Assembly: GCA_018064565.1 (NCBI GenBank)
Contig: JAGHVA010000239.1
Location: 1 to 14,231 of the forward strand
Length of the DNA stretch: 14,231 nt
Direction: 5' to 3'
Source of the DNA: Candidatus Colimorpha onthohippi
Lineage (GTDB): Bacteria > Bacteroidota > Bacteroidia > Bacteroidales > P3
Part shown: in pieces, positions 1 through 6,753 of the stretch
Layout: the number at the start of each line of letters is the position of its first letter
Numbering within the stretch: position 1 is the stretch's first letter
Program-made: the position numbers and the translations under genes
Notes under the pieces: model-generated
Told to the model about the DNA's origin: nothing
Databases searched by the model: none
The model's input: the letters and a program-made list of their open reading frames with translations, nothing else

Positions 1-350
1 CAATACACCAACATACCCATAACCAATTCAGCAACAGCGTTGCTGTTCTGACCAGGGGTATTCATGGCGATAATGCCACGGGCTGTGCAAGCCTCAAGGT
101 CGAGATTGTCGTAGCCAGCACCAGCGCGCACCACAATCTTCAAGTTTTTTGCATGATCGATAACTTCCTTAGTAACTTTGTCAGAGCGAACAATCATGGC
201 GTCAACGTCAGCCTCTGCCGCATAGAGTTGGTTAACATCGGTATATTTCTCAAGCAAGGCCAAGGTATGACCGTTTTTTTCAACGACTTCGCGAATACCG
301 TCTACGGCAACCTTCGCAAAAGGTTTTTCGGTAGCAACAAGAACTTTCAT
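1..350 (-). CDS. serA: D-3-phosphoglycerate dehydrogenase, N-terminal part (runs off the window)
   Basis: SerA oxidises 3-phosphoglycerate to 3-phosphohydroxypyruvate with NAD, the first step of serine synthesis in the cytoplasm. The ATG is at 350-348 and 116 residues are visible before the window edge, so the NAD-binding core and C-terminus are missing. What is visible is the N-terminal part of the substrate-binding domain of the D-2-hydroxyacid dehydrogenase family: an IVRS loop around residues 53-56, the RAGAGYDNLD block at 75-84, and NTPGQNSNAVAELV at 97-110, which is typical of SerA. It follows serC on the same strand with a 106-bp spacer, so the two steps are probably co-transcribed. 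No promoter box was seen in the spacer. The family assignment is firm; choosing SerA over another dehydrogenase rests on the motifs plus the serC neighbour. Confidence 0.93.
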   Translation of the reverse strand, partial: MKVLVATEKPFAKVAVDGIREVVEKNGHTLALLEKYTDVNQLYAAEADVDAMIVRSDKVTKEVIDHAKNLKIVVRAGAGYDNLDLEACTARGIIAMNTPGQNSNAVAELVMGMLVY

Positions 351-384
351 TGTTTATTTTTTTATAGAGTTACTATATTTAAAT

Positions 385-440
385 AATGAATAGTGCATAA
401 GAGACACACAGTATGCATGCGTTTCCATGCACTATTCATT
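385..440. repeat. Perfect 14-bp inverted repeat in the serC-serA spacer
   Basis: Left arm 385-398 (AATGAATAGTGCAT) and right arm 427-440 are exact reverse complements around a 28-nt loop, which itself contains the palindrome GCATGC. The arms are AT-rich and no T-run follows either arm, so this is not a standard intrinsic terminator. On the transcribed (minus) strand it lies between the serC stop and the serA start, where it could stabilise or attenuate the mRNA. It could also be a short interspersed repeat. Confidence 0.8.
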
Positions 441-456
441 GTCCGCCTATTATTGA

Positions 457-1584
457 TTAGCGGTTCTCTTTCTCAAAGTCCTGCATACATTTTACGAGAG
501 CCTCAACAGCCTCGATAGTGCAAGCATTGTAAAGACTGGCGCGGAAACCACCCACAGAACGGTGTCCCTTGATGCCGACCATACCACGCTCCTTGGCAAA
601 AGCCATAAACGCATCTTGCAAATTCTCACGACCTTCGGCCATTACCCAGCAGTGGTTCATGATACTGCGATCCTCCTTGCATTCCACAGTGCCGCGGAAC
701 AAACTATTGCGGTCGATCTCATCATAAAGCATCTGGCTCTTCTTCGTGTTGATTTTGTTCATTTCCTCAACACCACCGATGGTATCTTTAACCCATTTCA
801 AAGTCTCGTGCATTACGAAGATAGGAAGCACTGGAGGAGTATTGAACATAGAGATATTCTTGTTTTCGGCAGCAGAACCATCGGTAGCATGAGTACGATA
901 GTCAACCATGGTAGGCAGTGGGTTCATGTACTGACGATCGGTGATTTTTCCGAGGATGTCGCGACGCACAATTACGAAAGTTACACCAGCAGGTCCGACG
1001 TTCTTCTGGGCACCACCATAAATCAAGCCATATTTCTTGACATCAACAGGACGGCTCATGATATCAGAGCTCATATCAGCGACAAGCATCGTGGGACAAT
1101 TGTCGATATCATACTTAATCTCGGTACCGTAGATGGTATTGTTGGTTGTAATATGGAAATAGTCGGCATCAGCAGGCACATTGGCCAAGAAGTTCTTAGG
1201 AATATAACTATAGGTCTTATCCTCGCTACTTGCCACGATGACTGTCTCACCAAAAAGTTTAGCCTCTTTGGCAGCCTTCTTTGCCCAAACACCTGTCTGC
1301 AAGTAAGCAGCTTTTTTGTTGAGCAGGTTGGCAGGAACGGTCATAAACTGGGTGCTTGCACCACCACCGAGAAACAAAACCTCATACTCAGCAGGAATGT
1401 TCAAAAGTGTACGCCACAACTGACGGGTCTCTTCCATAGTTCTTTCCCAACCTGGGGTACGGTGAGAAATCTCCATCAAACCGATACCAGTGTTATCAAA
1501 ATCGTGAATTGCGTTGATGGTCGATTCGACGGCCTCCTTCGGCAGGACGCAAGGACCAGCGTTGAAATTATAAGCTGTTTTCAT
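457..1584 (-). CDS. serC: Phosphoserine aminotransferase
   Basis: SerC is a PLP-dependent class V aminotransferase that converts 3-phosphohydroxypyruvate plus glutamate to phosphoserine, the second step of serine synthesis; the family also acts in pyridoxine synthesis in some bacteria. The 375-residue protein is full length for the family (about 360). It opens with YNFNAGPCVLP (residues 5-15), the usual SerC start, has FLGGGASTQF at 71-80 (phosphate/PLP loop), VADMSSDIMSRP at 168-179, and the Schiff-base lysine K194 in YGGAQKNVGPAG. The C-terminal GIKGHRSVGGFRASLYNA block is also typical. It is the first gene of a minus-strand pair with serA and diverges from dnaA across the putative origin. 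A TAACTTTG box at 1653-1660 gives a likely promoter. The start chosen is the only one that keeps the conserved N-terminus. Confidence 0.97.
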   Translation of the reverse strand: MKTAYNFNAGPCVLPKEAVESTINAIHDFDNTGIGLMEISHRTPGWERTMEETRQLWRTLLNIPAEYEVLFLGGGASTQFMTVPANLLNKKAAYLQTGVWAKKAAKEAKLFGETVIVASSEDKTYSYIPKNFLANVPADADYFHITTNNTIYGTEIKYDIDNCPTMLVADMSSDIMSRPVDVKKYGLIYGGAQKNVGPAGVTFVIVRRDILGKITDRQYMNPLPTMVDYRTHATDGSAAENKNISMFNTPPVLPIFVMHETLKWVKDTIGGVEEMNKINTKKSQMLYDEIDRNSLFRGTVECKEDRSIMNHCWVMAEGRENLQDAFMAFAKERGMVGIKGHRSVGGFRASLYNACTIEAVEALVKCMQDFEKENR

Positions 1585-1652
1585 TGTAATTTTGGTTAAA
1601 TTGTTTGTGACTTAAATAATTATACAAAAAGCAATGTTTTTGCAAGCAACCG

Positions 1653-1660
1653 CAAAGTTA
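1653..1660 (-). promoter_or_regulatory. Bacteroidota -7 promoter box for serC
   Basis: Read on the minus strand this is TAACTTTG, an exact match to the TAnnTTTG -7 element used by the primary sigma factor of Bacteroidota. It lies 68 bp upstream of the serC ATG and predicts a leader of roughly 60 nt. No clear -33 TTTG was found at the usual distance. Confidence 0.6.
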
Positions 1661-1700
1661 CTCCTTTTATTCATATAATGTAACAATTGCTCAAAAAAAA

Positions 1701-1734
1701 TTATTCACTAATTGCTGTGAATAGATTATTCACA
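1701..1734. promoter_or_regulatory. Cluster of three DnaA-box-like sites with a palindromic pair
   Basis: TTATTCACT lies at 1701-1709 (plus, one mismatch), a minus-strand CTATTCACA at 1716-1724 (one mismatch) and an exact TTATTCACA at 1726-1734 (plus). The last two form a perfect inverted repeat, TGTGAATA-GAT-TATTCACA (1716-1734). Three such 9-mers in 34 bp upstream of dnaA suggest DnaA binding for origin firing, dnaA autoregulation or both. Confidence 0.6.
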
Positions 1735-1757
1735 ACGGATTGTTGTAAAATTTCCTA

Positions 1758-1797
1758 CTGTCAAAAACATGCCAAAACGTCTTTTTAGATTTGACAG
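1758..1797. repeat. 8-bp inverted repeat (CTGTCAAA / TTTGACAG)
   Basis: CTGTCAAA at 1758-1765 and TTTGACAG at 1790-1797 are exact reverse complements around a 24-nt loop. The right arm shares one base with the start of the next foldable element. This could be an operator half-site pair or a stem of a larger folded RNA; at 8 bp, chance cannot be excluded. Confidence 0.35.
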
Positions 1798-1863
1798 ATT
1801 GCGAAGCGAAAGATGCCAACACGCCTAACGGCACAATCCCAAAGAGGTGAGACTCCCCCACCC
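1797..1863. ncRNA. GC-rich foldable island, possible structured RNA or DNA element
   Basis: About 60 bp here are more than half G+C in surroundings that are mostly A+T. The right arm GGCACAATC (1830-1838) pairs with GATTG (1797-1801) plus TGCC (1814-1817), leaving a 12-nt bulge and a 12-nt apical loop. A second small pairing, GGTG/CACC, follows in about 1846-1862, next to a C-run. No open frame explains it. Read on the minus strand it lies upstream of the serC promoter box; read on the plus strand it lies about 550 bp upstream of dnaA. It could be a small RNA, a conserved origin element, or a remnant. Strand and function are unknown. Confidence 0.3.
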
Positions 1864-1926
1864 TTAGAAAATGGATTTTTAAGGTCTGCAGAATACCGAA
1901 AAAAAGTCATGATATTGACAAAAAAT

Positions 1927-1935
1927 TGTGAATAG
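1927..1935 (-). promoter_or_regulatory. DnaA-box-like site
   Basis: The minus strand reads CTATTCACA, one mismatch from TTATTCACA, and is identical to the site at 1716-1724. It sits between the main box cluster and the AT-rich stretch. Confidence 0.4.
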
Positions 1936-2231
1936 AAGATAAAAAATAGTGATTTTCCGAACAATACAAACGGTGTAAAAAATAGTAATCCTGATTTTCA
2001 AAGCAATAACATAAAAATTTGTATCACAGTGTATTACATATTATAATTTAATATAATATTCCAATTTTCAAATTGTTATAAATAATGCCACATTTTGACC
2101 CCAAAAAAATCAATTTTCGACTATTTTTTCCAAAAATGACAAAAAAAATGCTTATATTGAGTAGTGTTGATTCATTAAGTAATTGCACATAAGTTATTGT
2201 TTGTTAGTTAAAGTATTTGAAGTTTATCAAA

Positions 2232-2240
2232 ATATTCACA
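2232..2240 (+). promoter_or_regulatory. DnaA-box-like site near dnaA
   Basis: ATATTCACA, one mismatch from TTATTCACA, lies about 80 bp upstream of the dnaA -7 box. It could contribute to autoregulation. In such AT-rich DNA a single one-mismatch site is weak evidence. Confidence 0.3.
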
Positions 2241-2319
2241 AAAAAATATTTTTTTGCTTTACAAATATTTCCAAATATAGGCAAATTTATTTTTTCACTA
2301 CTGCCCTAAATTTTGGTGG

Positions 2320-2327
2320 TACATTTG
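2320..2327 (+). promoter_or_regulatory. Bacteroidota -7 promoter box for dnaA
   Basis: TACATTTG matches TAnnTTTG exactly and is followed by CACTGCAAACG. It is 77 bp upstream of the dnaA ATG, giving a leader of about 70 nt. No good TTTG -33 box is seen at the usual distance. Confidence 0.6.
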
Positions 2328-2404
2328 CACTGCAAACGAGGAAATACTCACTCCGATTATTTGTGATAAATTTTGTTGCTTAACACACACTTACAAAAAA
2401 AGAG

Positions 2405-3853
2405 ATGACAAAAGAGAAGGATTTCAAGTCTGTTTGGACTGCGTGTTTAGAGATTATTAAAGACAACATTGGTGGAGAGAATGCCAAATGCTACACCACA
2501 TGGTTTGAGCCCATCGTTCCAATTGGACTTCAGGGCAATGAGCTCACCATTCAAGTACCAAGCCAGTTTTTCTACGAGTGGTTGGAACAGAATTATATGG
2601 ATTTGCTGAAGCATGCCATACGCAAGACTTTGGGGCCACAGGGAATGCTCAAATACAGCATATTGGTTGACACCAGCATCTCAGACAAACCGCTTACCAC
2701 AAGTTTGCAGTCGTCGAGCGGTGCACAGATTCAAAACGCCCCGCATGATATGCCATTTCCTGTAGGCAATTCGTCTGCCCGTCCGTTAAATCCTTTTGTG
2801 CTTCCTGGCATTCAAAAAGTGCGCGTCAACTCGCAGTTGAGTGAGAACTATTCGCTCGACAATTTTGTGGAAGGCGACTGCAACCGATTGGCTCGTGCCG
2901 CTGGTTTTGCGGTAGCTCAACGGCCAGGTACCACAGCATACAACCCACTACTGCTACATGGTGGTGTTGGACTTGGAAAAACTCATTTAGCCAATGCCAT
3001 CGGATTGAAGACGAAGGAGTATCATCCCGACAAGACTGTGTTGTATGTTACTTCGGAGCAATTTATGCAGCAGTTTGCGGAGGCTGGCAAAAACAAGACC
3101 ACCAATGATTTCATCCACTTCTATGAGATGATAGATGTGTTGATTATTGATGACATACAGTTTTGGGCAAACAAAGCATTTGGTACACAAGAGGCATTTT
3201 TTCATATATTTAACTACTTACATCAGCGCAACAATCAGATTATCATAACCAGCGACAAAGCTCCAAGCGAGATGGCTGGATTACAGCCGAGGTTGTTGTC
3301 ACGTTTGAAATGGGGTCTTTCGGCCGATCTTCAAGCACCTGATGTTGAGACTCGGATTGCCATACTCAAACAGAAGCTCAAAGATGATGGCATTGAGATG
3401 CCATACGAGGTGATAGAATATATTGCATACAGCATCAATACAAATGTAAGGGAGTTGGAGGGAGCGTTGGTCTCACTCATGGCGCAATCGTCGCTCAACC
3501 ACAAGCAGATAACACTCGATTTAGCTCAACAGATGGTTGACAAGTTTGTCAAGAACACCTCTCGGGAGGTAACAATCGAGTATATCCAGAAAGTGGTATG
3601 CGACTATTTCAAAATACCAGTCGATACGATTCAGTCTCGTACGCGCAAACGCGAGATAGTGCAGGCAAGACAATTGGCTATGTATTTCGCCAAGAAGATG
3701 ACCAAGTCGTCGTTGGCAGCGATAGGCATGCAGTGTGGCAACAAAGATCATGCCACGGTACTACATGCGTGTAAGACCATCAACAATTTAGTAGAAACTG
3801 ACAAGCAATTTCACTATTGGGTTTCCGAGATAGAGAAAAAAATCAAAGACTAA
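2405..3853 (+). CDS. dnaA: Chromosomal replication initiator protein DnaA
   Basis: DnaA binds 9-bp boxes at the origin, oligomerises with ATP, unwinds the duplex and helps load the helicase. The 482-residue protein has all four domains: domain I (about 1-88), a variable Ser/Pro/Gln-containing linker (about 89-145), the AAA+ domain (about 146-365) and a helix-turn-helix DNA-binding domain (about 385-482). Walker A is GGVGLGKTH (186-194), Walker B is VLIIDDIQF (245-253), and the box VII region is PRLLSRLKWGL (295-305), where the more usual SRFxWGL has Leu instead of Phe. The DnaA signature is CGNKDHATVLHACKTI (444-459). The ATG at 2405 keeps domain I intact and is preceded by an A-rich leader, not a Shine-Dalgarno site. 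Upstream DnaA boxes suggest autoregulation. A hairpin at 3914-3953 separates it from the next genes. Confidence 0.98.
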   Translation: MTKEKDFKSVWTACLEIIKDNIGGENAKCYTTWFEPIVPIGLQGNELTIQVPSQFFYEWLEQNYMDLLKHAIRKTLGPQGMLKYSILVDTSISDKPLTTSLQSSSGAQIQNAPHDMPFPVGNSSARPLNPFVLPGIQKVRVNSQLSENYSLDNFVEGDCNRLARAAGFAVAQRPGTTAYNPLLLHGGVGLGKTHLANAIGLKTKEYHPDKTVLYVTSEQFMQQFAEAGKNKTTNDFIHFYEMIDVLIIDDIQFWANKAFGTQEAFFHIFNYLHQRNNQIIITSDKAPSEMAGLQPRLLSRLKWGLSADLQAPDVETRIAILKQKLKDDGIEMPYEVIEYIAYSINTNVRELEGALVSLMAQSSLNHKQITLDLAQQMVDKFVKNTSREVTIEYIQKVVCDYFKIPVDTIQSRTRKREIVQARQLAMYFAKKMTKSSLAAIGMQCGNKDHATVLHACKTINNLVETDKQFHYWVSEIEKKIKD

Positions 3854-3913
3854 ACGAGAAAACGACTATTTTAGACATTACGCTAAAGATTGATTTTCAA
3901 AAACAATGATTAT

Positions 3914-3953
3914 AAAGCGGCATATGGTGCAACAATTCGCTGTATGCCGCTTT
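3914..3953 (+). terminator. Hairpin downstream of dnaA, probable terminator
   Basis: AAAGCGGCATA (3914-3924) and TATGCCGCTTT (3943-3953) form a perfect 11-bp stem with an 18-nt loop, 60 bp after the dnaA stop. Only three T residues end the stem, so intrinsic termination would be modest. It lies 28 bp before the next start codon, so it could also act as a leader structure of that gene. Confidence 0.6.
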
Positions 3954-3981
3954 GTGTATTACAAAAAAAAATGATTAAGAT

Positions 3982-4554
3982 ATGAAAGTCCCGTTCAAAC
4001 CCGGAACTCTGATTTACCCGTTACCAGCCGTGATGGTTAGTTGCGGCGACACTCCAGACAATTACAACATCATGACAGTAGCCTGGACGGGTACACTATG
4101 CACAAATCCTCCACTATGTTATATTTCAGTACGAAAAGAGCGTTACAGTCATGACATCATAGTCAACACTCGTGAGTTTGTAATCAACCTCACCACCGAA
4201 TCGCTTGCGCGAGCTACCGACTGGTGCGGAGTGCGTAGTGGTCGAGACTACAACAAATTCAAAGAGATGCATCTAACACCCGAAGCCGCACAGATAGTCA
4301 AAGCACCTCTAATTGCAGAGAGTCCACTTAACATAGAGTGTCGCGTCATTGAGATCAAAGAGTTAGGCAGTCATGACATGTTTTTATCCGAAGTTGTGGC
4401 GGTCAATGCCGAGGAAAGCTTGATTGACAAAGGGACAGGTGCATTTCAATTCAATCATGCTGGCCCCATGGTCTACTCTCATGGCAAATATTATTCCCTT
4501 GGCGAGAAAATTGGAGGTTTTGGATTCTCAGTCAAAAAGAAAGGTAAAAAATAA
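3982..4554 (+). CDS. Flavin reductase-like (flavoredoxin-type) FMN-binding protein
   Basis: The 190-residue protein matches the flavin reductase-like domain family (PF01613; DIM6/NTAB type), small FMN-binding split-barrel proteins that reduce flavin with NAD(P)H or act as flavoredoxins. The domain covers about residues 8-165. Recognisable blocks are PLPAVMVSCG (13-22), IMTVAWTGTLCTNPPLCYIS (30-49), where the TxxNPP region contacts FMN in relatives, and RYSHDIIVNTREFVINL (54-70). There is no signal peptide or membrane segment; the C-terminus is basic (VKKKGKK). The start at 3982 leaves a complete domain. It is followed after 17 bp by a D-2-hydroxyacid dehydrogenase, so co-transcription is likely. 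The partner and physiological substrate cannot be read from the sequence. No TAnnTTTG box was seen in the short gap before it, so its promoter is unclear. Confidence 0.85.
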   Translation: MKVPFKPGTLIYPLPAVMVSCGDTPDNYNIMTVAWTGTLCTNPPLCYISVRKERYSHDIIVNTREFVINLTTESLARATDWCGVRSGRDYNKFKEMHLTPEAAQIVKAPLIAESPLNIECRVIEIKELGSHDMFLSEVVAVNAEESLIDKGTGAFQFNHAGPMVYSHGKYYSLGEKIGGFGFSVKKKGKK

Positions 4555-4571
4555 CATCAAATACAATACTC

Positions 4572-5504
4572 ATGAATATCACATGTGTAGAACCATTAGG
4601 GATGACCGCAGATTATTTAGAACGACAGTCGAAACGATTTGCGGAGGCAGGACATAAATTAACCTATTTTATGGATAGGATTGAGGATGAAGACGCCTTA
4701 ATCCATCGCATGCAAGAAGCGGATATAGTTGTTATTTCCAACATTCGACTATCGGCAACCGTGCTATCCAAATGTCCAAACTTGAAATACTTATCGGTAG
4801 CGTTTACGGGGCTCGATCACATAGACCTTGCCTACTGCCAGCAGCACCACATCGAAGTTCAAAATGCTTCAGGCTACTCGACTGTAGCGGTAAGCGAATT
4901 AGCCATTGGACTAATGCTTGACCTAATGCGTCAGACCACTCGACTTGATGCCGCCATACGAAAAGGCGGTTCACGTGGTGGCTACTTAGGAGCCGAACTG
5001 CATGGCAAGACTATTGGCGTTGTTGGCACTGGTGCTATTGGTACCGCCACCATCAGACTGCTCAAGGCATTTGGATGCGACATAATAGCCTACAATCGGA
5101 CCGAACATCCAGAAGTCAAAGCCATGGGAGTTGACTATCTACCCATTGACGAGGTGATGCGGCGCAGCGATATAGTAACGCTGCATGTGCCGCTTACAGC
5201 TGAGACTCGCCACCTAATAGGGCGTCAACAACTGGAACTCATGAAACCTACGGCACTACTAATCAACACTGCTCGCGGTGATGTTGTTGATATCCAAGCC
5301 TTGTCTGAAGCATTGCACAACCACACCATAGCAGGGGCAGCCATTGACGTATATGACCAAGAGCCACCACTGCCGCCAACCCATGCACTGCTTCAAGCAC
5401 CGAATTGTCTGTGCGTTCCCCATATTGGATATGCCACACGCGAGGCGTTTGATATTAGAGCCGACTTAGTATTCAATCATGTTGCACAATATTTGAAAAT
5501 GTAA
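4572..5504 (+). CDS. D-2-hydroxyacid dehydrogenase family protein (NAD-dependent)
   Basis: This is a cytoplasmic NAD(H)-dependent reductase/dehydrogenase of the D-isomer 2-hydroxyacid family, which interconverts 2-keto acids and D-2-hydroxy acids. At 310 residues it is typical for glycerate/hydroxypyruvate- or lactate-type members and lacks the C-terminal ACT domain of long SerA forms. The Rossmann glycine motif is GVVGTGAIG (149-157). The catalytic Arg-Glu-His set is present: R235 in INTARGDVVD, E264 in DQEPP and H284 in PHIGYAT. The substrate-domain blocks VAFTGLDHIDL (76-86) and NASGYSTVAVSELAIGLML (98-116) resemble the SerA protein at the start of the window, so the two are distant homologues in the same locus. 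It starts 17 bp after the flavin reductase-like gene and ends 50 bp before a transporter gene. The substrate is unknown; hydroxypyruvate or glyoxylate are guesses. Confidence 0.9.
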   Translation: MNITCVEPLGMTADYLERQSKRFAEAGHKLTYFMDRIEDEDALIHRMQEADIVVISNIRLSATVLSKCPNLKYLSVAFTGLDHIDLAYCQQHHIEVQNASGYSTVAVSELAIGLMLDLMRQTTRLDAAIRKGGSRGGYLGAELHGKTIGVVGTGAIGTATIRLLKAFGCDIIAYNRTEHPEVKAMGVDYLPIDEVMRRSDIVTLHVPLTAETRHLIGRQQLELMKPTALLINTARGDVVDIQALSEALHNHTIAGAAIDVYDQEPPLPPTHALLQAPNCLCVPHIGYATREAFDIRADLVFNHVAQYLKM

Positions 5505-5554
5505 GCCGTTATTCAAAAATCAAGCAAAGAGCGTAACATCAACTATATACCAAG

Positions 5555-6505
5555 ATGATATACTTGTTTATCGCCATAGTATGCTGCACGTTGTTCTCCG
5601 TGCTTATGAAATTCTGTCAACAGCGAAGTGTTGATGTGCCTCAAGTAATAATGTTTGGATATATTGCGGCTGCGATAATTTGCTTTTTGCTTGCATTGTT
5701 CGAGGTTGGAGTTGCCAATACTCCCCAATTGTTTAGCGTATTCAGTTCGCGCACAATATGGTTAGCATTTGCACAAGGGGCGATTTATATGATTGGATTT
5801 GCCATTACTGATCGTGCTGTGTGGCGTTGCGGTGTAACCCTCAACAATTTTGCCACGCGGTCATCGCTTATCATCCCTATATTGCTGTGTTGGGTGCTAT
5901 TGAACGAGCGTAAACCATCCTGGATAGCTTTGGCACTTGTTTTTGTTGCACTGCTACTTATCATCTTGCCCAATAGGCAACAGCAGCATGCGCCCTCGCT
6001 CAAACAGTCGGCCAGCGACAAAATTCGAAACCGCAAGTCAATGCTCAGCCTCATCGGAGTGTTTACCTTTGCAGGTTTCGGCGATTTCATGATTAAAGTG
6101 ATGCAAAAATCGGCTGCCACCGATGGAGTGTCTGCAACCAACATCTTCGACCCACATTACTTGGTGCTTTTGAGTATAGTGTTTGGCAGCGGAGCCTTGG
6201 CATCGTTTATTTATTGTTTGGCCACCAAACACATACCGCTCAAGTATGATCCCTTTAGGGCACCAATTACCATTAGAATGACTTACGGATTTTTATTGGG
6301 AGTATCGAATGTAGGGTGTACAGCATCTATCGTATTGGCACTAACGCAAGTAAGTACAAGTATATTTTACGCTATCTACAACATCGGCATAGTGCTTGTA
6401 TCCACTATAATAGGCATTACGATATTCAAAGAGCATGTTAATATACTTCAGGCTTTAGGCATCGTAATTGGCATCGCTGCCATATTGTTTATGGTATGGT
6501 TATAA
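5555..6505 (+). CDS. DMT-superfamily transporter (EamA-like)
   Basis: A 316-residue integral inner-membrane protein with about ten hydrophobic segments and two similar halves, as in drug/metabolite transporters with paired EamA domains. The first half ends with LNERKPSWIALALVFVALLL (about 116-135) and the second with FKEHVNILQALGIVIGIAAI (about 291-310), the two equivalent signature helices, each after an acidic residue. A charged hydrophilic loop (about 140-161) joins the halves. Family members export or import small metabolites, amino acids or nucleotide precursors; the substrate cannot be told here. It follows the dehydrogenase by 50 bp with no terminator between, so it may be the last gene of a three-gene unit. 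A strong terminator follows at 6559-6602. The ATG at 5555 starts directly in the first membrane helix. Confidence 0.88.
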   Translation: MIYLFIAIVCCTLFSVLMKFCQQRSVDVPQVIMFGYIAAAIICFLLALFEVGVANTPQLFSVFSSRTIWLAFAQGAIYMIGFAITDRAVWRCGVTLNNFATRSSLIIPILLCWVLLNERKPSWIALALVFVALLLIILPNRQQQHAPSLKQSASDKIRNRKSMLSLIGVFTFAGFGDFMIKVMQKSAATDGVSATNIFDPHYLVLLSIVFGSGALASFIYCLATKHIPLKYDPFRAPITIRMTYGFLLGVSNVGCTASIVLALTQVSTSIFYAIYNIGIVLVSTIIGITIFKEHVNILQALGIVIGIAAILFMVWL

Positions 6506-6558
6506 CCAGTCATAAGCCTTTGCTTCATACTTGATTTATTATTGCAAAAAGTAATTAT

Positions 6559-6602
6559 CAATACGCACCCTTAAAAGCATCAAGGGTGCGTATTGTTTTT
6601 TT
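6559..6602 (+). terminator. Strong intrinsic terminator
   Basis: CAATACGCACCCTT (6559-6572) and AAGGGTGCGTATTG (6582-6595) form a perfect 14-bp stem with a 9-nt loop, followed by seven T residues (6596-6602). This closes the unit that ends with the transporter gene, 53 bp after its stop. Confidence 0.93.
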
Positions 6603-6704
6603 GAGAGAGCATGAAATTTATGACTCAAACCACATAGATACCATTAAGATGCACAAAACAACATCTTATCAAATATTTACACAAAAAAATCAAATATAAA
6701 TTCG

Positions 6705-6712
6705 TATCTTTG
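6705..6712 (+). promoter_or_regulatory. Bacteroidota -7 promoter box for the secreted-protein genes
   Basis: TATCTTTG followed by CAAA matches TAnnTTTG exactly, 41 bp upstream of the first LamG gene and downstream of the terminator. It predicts a leader of about 35 nt. The upstream region is A-rich with no clear TTTG -33 box. Confidence 0.65.
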
Positions 6713-6753
6713 CAAATTAAAATGTTTCTTGAATAAAAATACGTCAACTATAT

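Larger units (their letters stand above)
1585..2404. other. Candidate chromosomal origin region (oriC) upstream of dnaA
   Basis: This 820-bp gene-free stretch separates divergent serC and dnaA. It contains one exact TTATTCACA DnaA box (1726-1734) and four sites with one mismatch (1701-1709, 1716-1724 minus, 1927-1935 minus, 2232-2240), an AT-only run at 2038-2060 inside a longer very AT-rich stretch (about 2010-2280) that could unwind, and promoters near both edges. Genes on both sides point away from it, as expected for leading-strand transcription at an origin. Open frames inside it (for example 2183-2383) have low-complexity translations and I do not regard them as genes. That this is the origin is inference; GC skew across the genome would test it. 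Confidence 0.55.

Noticed and set aside
153..386. A 77-codon frame antisense to the start of serA
   Set aside because: It overlaps a clear SerA coding sequence and the translation is not protein-like.
562..1599. A 345-codon open frame antisense to serC
   Set aside because: It lies entirely over serC, whose conserved motifs are unambiguous, and its translation shows no family resemblance. It is a by-product of serC codon usage.
2183..2383. A 66-codon frame upstream of dnaA
   Set aside because: Low-complexity Phe/Lys/Ile-rich translation from AT-rich DNA. It also overlaps the dnaA promoter box, so I treat it as non-coding.
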